Part shown: positions 45,195-64,000 of the stretch, piece after piece
Layout: each line of letters starts with the position of its first letter
Numbering within the stretch: the first letter of the stretch is position 1
NCBI RefSeq assembly: GCF_039555335.1
Contig: NC_092641.1
Span: 38,830,437-38,894,436 of the forward strand
From: Amphiura filiformis
Lineage: Eukaryota; Echinodermata; Ophiuroidea; Amphilepidida; Amphiuridae
Direction of reading: 5' to 3'
Length of the DNA stretch: 64,000 nucleotides
Program-made: the position numbers and the translations under genes
The notes under the pieces: model-generated
Told to the model about the DNA's origin: nothing
Database searches by the model: none
Seen by the model: only the letters and a program-made list of their open reading frames with translations

Positions 45195-45403
45195 TCAGGG
45201 ACTGCCTTTTGAGGAGAGCGAAAACAATCACACTCTACTGCTCTCCTTAAATCTGATATAGGAGAGTGATTTTTATCTCTCCTCAGTTGACCATTCTCTC
45301 CATAAATTCTATTGTAAATGCTCTACACAGCTCTCCTTGAAGGCACCAGAAGAGCAATTTAATGCTCTCCTGCAAATTCCAAAATACAGTCCCTGCAATT
45401 TCA
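45195..45403. mobile_element. Short MITE with CAGGGACTG ends
   Basis: CAGGGACTG at the left and CAGTCCCTG at the right are inverted; AGGAGAGC/GCTCTCCT words recur inside. The flanking octamers do not match, so the class is unsettled. Confidence 0.6.
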
Positions 45404-46008
45404 CCTTGCAAATCCAAAATACATGGCGCAATGCTCCGAGGTGGTCTGCAACAAGCATTTGCTTCGGAAATTGCATCATGTATTTTGGCCACTAGAAATA
45501 AATAATTATTAATAACAAATTACATAATTTCATATTCTATATTTTATTTGGCCATACATGTAATTACCATAACACATGGTAATGATAATAATAATATATA
45601 TATATATATATCAACAATGATTGATGCAACAGGATAATTTCAACACATATCCTGTTTATTATTAATATACAACATAGATCTTTCACATAATTACAACACA
45701 CAGAATAATTAACTATTAACACAAAATTAAACAATGTTAAATCAAAGTGTTTCCAGTGTCATCTCACTTGCCGTATTATTTGGGCTGACGTGTGTATTCG
45801 CTGACATAGTGAACGTTATAATATGTCCGTTGCTTGGTCAGTGGTTACGAAAACCACTGATCGAAATGATCACAACACAAAGCCTATGCCATATCAAAAT
45901 TCGCAACAGGTGTATGAGCCCAGGCTTGAACCATTAACCAATGGTACTAACATGCACTACGGCAGCAAATTTCATGAACAGAGAATGCTGCAACATGCCT
46001 GAGATAGT

Positions 46009-46190
46009 GGGTTTTTCTAGTTGAAATCCATAAACCCTGTATAGAAGACATTACCGTAATAACCCACACAGCAGGTACAGCTTTCAGATGGAGTCACCCA
46101 TTCAGGTAACCCATTAATTTGAAATTCACCGTGTGTGGATGATTAATGTCATGTTTTCCACAGGGGTGGGGATTTCAACTGGAATAGCCC
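46009..46190. mobile_element. Palindromic MITE family M, copy 1
   Basis: CTAGTTGAAATCCATAAACC at the left pairs with GGATTTCAACTGGAATAGCC at the right. The middle has AGATGGAGTCACCC / GGTAACCC blocks shared by all copies. Confidence 0.75.
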
Positions 46191-46721
46191 ATTGAGCCTG
46201 TGTCCCTTGTAGGGAGGGAAGGTAGGGGTGGGGAGAGGAAAAGATCAATCCCCTATTCCCACCCACCCATCCCTTATGGTACTGTCACAACTGATAACAA
46301 CATTGTTTACCCATATAACATGAACACTTAAGATTCTTTGGCAAAACCAACATTATTCAGATTATTCAACAAAAATCACCTTTTGAAAGATAGGAGTAAA
46401 TAAGTTCTATAACTATTTAGGTCTTAAAGCGTATATTTATGATACTACGCTAAACACACAGATCTGTTTGGAAACAATAATGAGGTTTTACATGCCAACA
46501 TGCAGTAATACTGTTTTCTCGTAACTGGAATAAAATTGGCCTTCAAATTATGTGACCGTTTGCATAAAAGAGAAACTTTTGAGCACGAAGGCAATGGAGT
46601 ATTAATAATGACTAGCCTCGACACTCATCGAATTATTACGCCAAGGGGGCTCTCTAATAATTACATTGAAGAGAACCCAATCAGAATAATATGAAATTTG
46701 GAGAAACAAGACTTAAGATCT

Positions 46722-46902
46722 GGCTATTCCAGTTGAAATCCATACACCCCTTATAGAAGACATGACCTTAATCTCCCACAGAGCGGTGTAGATTTCAAAT
46801 GGAGCAACCCATTTAGGTAACCCTATTCAAAATTCAAACTCCCTGTGTGGAAGATTAAGGGTTAGGTCTTCCACAGATGTATGGATTTCAGCTGGAATAG
46901 CC
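46722..46902. mobile_element. Palindromic MITE family M, copy 2 (best preserved)
   Basis: GGCTATTCCAGTTGAAATCC and GGATTTCAGCTGGAATAGCC are near-perfect inverted ends of a ~181 base element. CACCCCTTATAGAAGACATG and TAGGTCTTCCACAG are mirrored inside. Confidence 0.85.
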
Positions 46903-49900
46903 AAATATCCATTACCATTAGGCAAACATTGTGAGCTTCAGACACAAATGATGCATCTTGGGTTTACTATGATAGCATGTCATATGGGTTACAAAATCAC
47001 CAAACTGTATACCTTAAAAACACATTTTAGTTCTCATATTAGGAATGAATAATTAGTCAAACTTCACCAAATTGTTGGCCAAATTAGGACAAAAACAAAA
47101 CTGTATCTTTTTTTCACACCCTACATGTACAGAAGATATTTTACCATTCCCAGAATGCTTTGCAACATGATACATCACCTCATTTCATCAAATGACACTG
47201 CCATTACTTTGTACATGTTCCCTTTGTTTTCATTTTGAGAATAGCATGGGTTGATAGTCAAGAAAAACATACTTTCCAAGATCAGGATGTGCTCTGTTCG
47301 TTAAGGTACATTCGTCATTATTGACCCATGTAAGATATCCTCTGTGCCCTAGTCTCAAAATTTGGACACTGACTGAGACAACTTGAATTTTACCCAACTA
47401 GATTGTTCACAGAATTCTGACTGCGGAGCGCTAGTAAGAGCATAACATTGAACAACATTAAAGCCCTTCTTGCATACAACTATTGAGATATGTATATGGA
47501 GGCACATGCACAGAGGTATACCCATGATGGTACAATACGGTGGAAGCCTTCTGCGCAAAATAAACCAAAATACAAATTTTAGGGGGGTGACTTCAGATCA
47601 CCCTGAATATCTGAGATATCATCAACATGTAATGCTCCTGGAGCTGGTGCTTCTTGTGGCATCCACATTTAATCCGTAAACCTCCCAGAGAATAACATGT
47701 TGTAGACATCTCAATTTTACACTTGACCCTATACCTCGTATAGAGCCACCCAGGTCACACCATAGAGCTACACAATACTGGAATGATTACACTATTTAAA
47801 ATCATCAGATTTGACAATAACATAGAATCAAGCATTATAACAGAACCAATAATCTTTCAATTCTAGGACATCCATACCATACATCTGATGACATTTTGTT
47901 ATAACATATACATCTAAACCAAATATGTACATCACACATAATTCATATCATAATTGTTTCATATTGCTTTTGATATCAGCCAACACATGTACTACTAAAA
48001 AATAGGGTTTCATTTACTATGACGGCACAATAAATGTGTTCGCAAAATTGCATATAACATCTATATAATTATTTCTACCTAGTTCTACCAATTTCGTACA
48101 TGTTTTTGCTTTCAAGCACAAGCAGGGTCCATGAGAAAATAAACTTGGTAAAATTTTTTAAAATGAAAACAGGATCACGAGTGTGATCTTGCATCAAATC
48201 ATTTTGCAGTTCAAGTAATAATTAGATTAAAAAGAAGAATACAGCTTCCCTCCCAATTAAAAACGCTGTATCAGTGAACAAGCTGCAAAACGGATACTGC
48301 CTTCTTCCTTGGGGACAGTTGCGTTTGAGTCCCTCTGCTCGCAAAGTCAAAATGATGTATCTACATAGCACTTTGACTTGGGACGCAAATATCCTAAATC
48401 AGCTTTAAAACATTTGAAGAGTTCATGGGCAACATTGATACACCAAAAGCTGTCTTGTGTTGTAGTTGACTGATATTTCATTAGCTTGGTGTTTATTTCT
48501 TTTTTACAGATTTGATCGTATAATGCTGGCTTCATACTTTCTGCCGCTTTACGCTTTATCATGCTACTTGCACTTTCCTGCAAACGGAGCGGCACGTCGC
48601 TGAGTGGCATGATTCTGAAAGCCAATGTTGTTGCTCAGCTTAGCCAAAAATCCTCAAAAATTGCTCCCTAGCCGACTCAAATTCAACATGTATTGGTTCA
48701 CTGCTTTGGACAAAGGGGTGGAGTGATTAATATATCGGGCTTGCCGCTGGTCAGTGCTAGCATTTCTGATGCTACTGCGCAGTGAAGCAAAATTGTTGTC
48801 AGAGCGACAGGAAAGTATGAAACCAGCGTAACACTGTATCCATACCAGAGCTCAGAGAATATGGCAGCGGAAATGGGGCGATTTACCATATTTTCTGTAA
48901 AATGACCAATAGTCAGTGGGTAGGGGCAATTTTTCTATAAAAAATTGATTAAATAATCCCATAAAGATACAGATTCCTTGTGGCCTAATTCGTAATTATC
49001 ACCACTTTCTAATAATCAGATATGCCAAAGTATCTCTTCACATTAAGAATTATTTAAATGCCAAAACACATAAGGTAGCCTTGTGATTTTTTTTTTGAGA
49101 TTGCAAGAGCGTTGCAATTAAGTTGTGATATATCGACATTCTTGAATTCTCAAATTGATTTGATTAATTCCCGAAAACCACAAAATTTCAGAAGAAAATA
49201 AAATAAAAAGTGGAGAAATAAGTAATCCTATCACAAACACCCATTACCGATACCATTAAGAAAATGTACACTTTACCAGCTAGTACTGAAAACGGTAGAG
49301 GGAGATTTACATACCACAAGTTACAATGAGATGTGGGACACATGTTTTTTTGTATTGGTGAATTTTGCTGACAAGGCAAGTTGTGCTGAATAACAGGTAG
49401 AATACAGCATCAAATATATACTCACTTTGTGCTTTATAAATGTAAACAAAAGAAGAAAAAAAAACACCTGAAAAAAGTGAATTTGGGGTCGTAATTTCTC
49501 AAATACTCTGAATGAGGCAGATACATGTATAGTCGACATATGAGGTACATCTATAGTATACATATAAACTTAATCGTGTGGCATCACCAATATTTTGGAA
49601 AGCATGAACAGCTGTTGCCGAGATACATACACAGTTTAAACAGGCAAAGATTTTCTCCCAGCAAAGATTCTTCCCTCCCCTCAAAATGCTTTAATTTCTC
49701 CCTTGCCTTGACTTTGACAAAAATTGACTAATGAACCACTGACAGGATCGTGGGCAGAATGTAAGACCATCCTAAGTGCAGTAGAATGTAATAGCTGCAT
49801 AAAAAACCCCAACTACATATAAAGGTGATATCTTGGGTTAGCTTAGTGGCTATTAGGAAAGTAATACATAACATCAATTAACAATGAGGTTGTGTTGAAA

Positions 49901-51253
49901 ACAATAGGTTGTCCTGCACTTACGATGGTCTTGTACTCTGCCCATGCATTGGAATGTTCTGATATCATTTCATTTTATATACAGCTGGAGCAAATATTTA
50001 GGCTTATTCACAATATATATTTAGTTCATGTCAAGTGTTCAGTCGTTACATGTATTTCTTAACACTGGCTTTCGATGGGTTCAATTCAATTTCACCGAGG
50101 ACAATTGTAACAAAAGAACAATACTTTTTTCTGAATATCTACTTGCTGCATTCAGTAATTATTCGTAACCTTTCAAGTTCAACCCGGTACAATTGTTAAT
50201 GTTTTAAGTCAATGTTGAGTGCGTTTATACTAAGCACCTCACCTTACCGCACTTTTGCTCGCGTGGATTTTTAATCCTCTCACCGTTAAACGGGTCATTT
50301 CTACTGCACTGCAGATGCAGGGTAATGATTTACTCAGTAGAAACAAGCTCAATGACTACTAATTTGGTCATGATTACCCCCACATGACCCACTACTAAAC
50401 CTAACCAAAACTACCAGCCACAGTGAATGACATTTTACTTGCCGTAACTTTACCATGTGATCTTGTTCTTGTTACAAGTCCCTATTACTTGCGATGTGTT
50501 TCAATGGAAGTTTAATATGTCGTAGTGAAATACACCCCAGAATCTCCAGCAGGGGTGCTCTCAACCATTTGGGGTCACAAGTTCAACACATTGGGTCAAT
50601 CAAGAGAATACTCTAGAAATAAGGTGGAATATGTGACACAATTTCGACAAGGGGTGCTCCCAATTTCAAGAAACAGCTTTGCTCACAAAAAGTGTTGGGA
50701 AACCCCTACTGTGCAGTGTTGACCAGTAATTTGGTCTTAATAACTATCACATGACCAAACCATGGCAAATGTCTCTCAAGTTTGATAAAGAACTGGGAAA
50801 CAGGTTACAATCGGAAATTTTAATTCAGCTTTCAGTTGTAAACCGTAGACCTGGTAGATCACAGACGGAGTAAATTGGAAAGAATCTATCGATTCTCTGT
50901 ACATTTGATTTCCTTACATAAATCTGCATCCCTTGAAATTGCATCGCCTTAATATGAAATTGCATCCCTTTATTTGGATTGGATAAACTCGAACACTAGA
51001 TGATGTCCAATATGATCACAACAAATTCAAATTTCCTCCCTCATTGTGCCGATTCTCTGCCTTGATATGAACCATTCCATATTCCACAAATTCTTTGGTA
51101 TGGGCTATAATAGCTATGGGATAAATAAGCCACAAGGATGGCAGTCTATACGTCTACATTAATATAACACAGTACAACTATACTGTACTTGGCCTCTTAT
51201 ACAAGGGTCTCAAACTTTTTTGATTCATGACCAATATCCACAGAATAAGTTGA

Positions 51254-51423
51254 TCGATCAATCAATCAATCAATCAATTAATCAATCAAACAATATAACA
51301 ATCAATCAAGTGATAAAGAAATTCAGCAAACTTGATTAGTAAGTTGACTTATCAAGGTATTGAATTAAGCGATAAACTGATCAATCCACTGATCAATCAA
51401 TTGATCAATCAATCAATCAATCA
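51254..51423. repeat. TCAA tetranucleotide microsatellites
   Basis: Two (ATCA)n-type tracts, 51254-51290 and 51381-51423, separated by related degenerate sequence. Confidence 0.9.
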
Positions 51424-51847
51424 AATATCAGGAAATCGCCACAATGTACGACATCATCAGATTGATATATAGTAAAGCAACAAATGTAATACAAATACAC
51501 TGCCATGTGCATTGACTGATACATGTACAACCCACAGCACTAGCAATATTTTGGTTATTTCTTAACAAAATAAAGAAGATAATCACCCTAAATGTAGGGA
51601 CATGCTTTACCAATCCTTTACTGAACTGCAAAGTACATGTACACAATAATCACTGAGTTGAAACACTTCTTGTGGCACCCATTTCATGATCCATATTCAA
51701 TGGTCCAGTACTAAGTTTGAGAACCTTGCCCCAAATTAAAACACATATTCTATCCGTTACTCATTCTCTAAACAGCACCAGAGTTGGTCAGTGAGTGAGT
51801 CAGTTATAAATATATTCTATGTTAAAACTATTAATTGCCTTGGTTGT

Positions 51848-64000
<12,153 letters not shown>

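Larger units (their letters stand above)
45404..51847. other. Intergenic or 3' UTR stretch downstream of V-ATPase A
   Basis: No exon was recognised. It contains a TA run near 45592, two copies of the GTTGAAATCC MITE and TCAA tetranucleotide arrays (51254-51290, 51381-51423). The portion nearest 51847 should be V-ATPase 3' UTR. A minus-strand AATAAA at 50969-50974 is a possible end. Confidence 0.5.

Noticed and set aside
48344-48610. Minus-strand open frame of about 87 codons starting MPLSDVP
   Set aside because: No recognised domain, weak start context and no splice partners found. It may be V-ATPase 3' flank; too weak to call a gene.
48859-48896. Possible first exon on the + strand (MAAEMGRFTIF before GTAAAA)
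   Set aside because: Good start context, but no downstream exon could be found on the + strand.
51254-51423. CRISPR-like or regulatory direct repeats
   Set aside because: Simple TCAA microsatellite without spacers; the host is eukaryotic.

Overview
The window looks like nuclear DNA of a marine invertebrate deuterostome, most likely an echinoderm or hemichordate. It is AT-rich, its genes have many introns with GT-AG junctions, and it is crowded with short inverted-repeat DNA transposons. The ETS1/2 and V-ATPase A proteins are very close to their animal counterparts but not vertebrate. The phylum is an inference; no species-diagnostic gene is present.

Three protein-coding genes can be supported. 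(1) The 3' half of an ETS1/2-type transcription factor lies on the + strand (exons 5045-5341, 7588-7791 and 8352-8689), with a 3' UTR to about 10.1 kb. Its upstream exons, including any Pointed domain, lie before the window. (2) A three-exon + strand gene of unrecognised family (37816-38381, 40050-40255, 41555-41748; 321 codons) has a C-terminal half that could fit a restriction-endonuclease-like fold. Its first exon sits in a 1.8 kb tandem duplication, so a second, frameshifted copy lies upstream (36020-36584). (3) The last ten exons of V-ATPase catalytic subunit A lie on the minus strand (64000 down to 51848). They give 468 residues and include the Walker A loop; about 150 N-terminal residues lie beyond the window end.

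The rest is dominated by mobile elements. From 13.8 to 19.3 kb there is a nested stack. A small TIR element (TTTAAAGG ends) was hit by a TATA-flanked MITE and by a 4.6 kb foldback element. The foldback arms are arrays of a ~147 bp tandem repeat in opposite orientation, and its loop holds a decayed non-LTR reverse transcriptase. Other families seen twice or more are two TTAA-flanked families (21.9/43.0 kb and 40.7/62.7 kb), hAT-like MITEs with 8 bp target duplications (6.9, 42.1 and 57.4 kb), a ~180 bp palindromic family concentrated around the V-ATPase gene, and tRNA-derived SINE fragments. Large foldbacks also lie at 3.7, 19.6-21.6, 34.2, 36.8/38.6 and 44.2 kb.

The genes are functionally unrelated (transcription factor, unknown protein, proton pump), and no operon-like or cluster logic is visible. 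The most distinctive items are the foldback element, the duplicated first exon of the unknown gene, a partial duplicated V-ATPase exon, and a tandem pair of perfect RFX X-box motifs in the ETS 3' UTR. Many long ORFs in 14.6-19.1 kb are read-throughs of the tandem repeat and are not genes.
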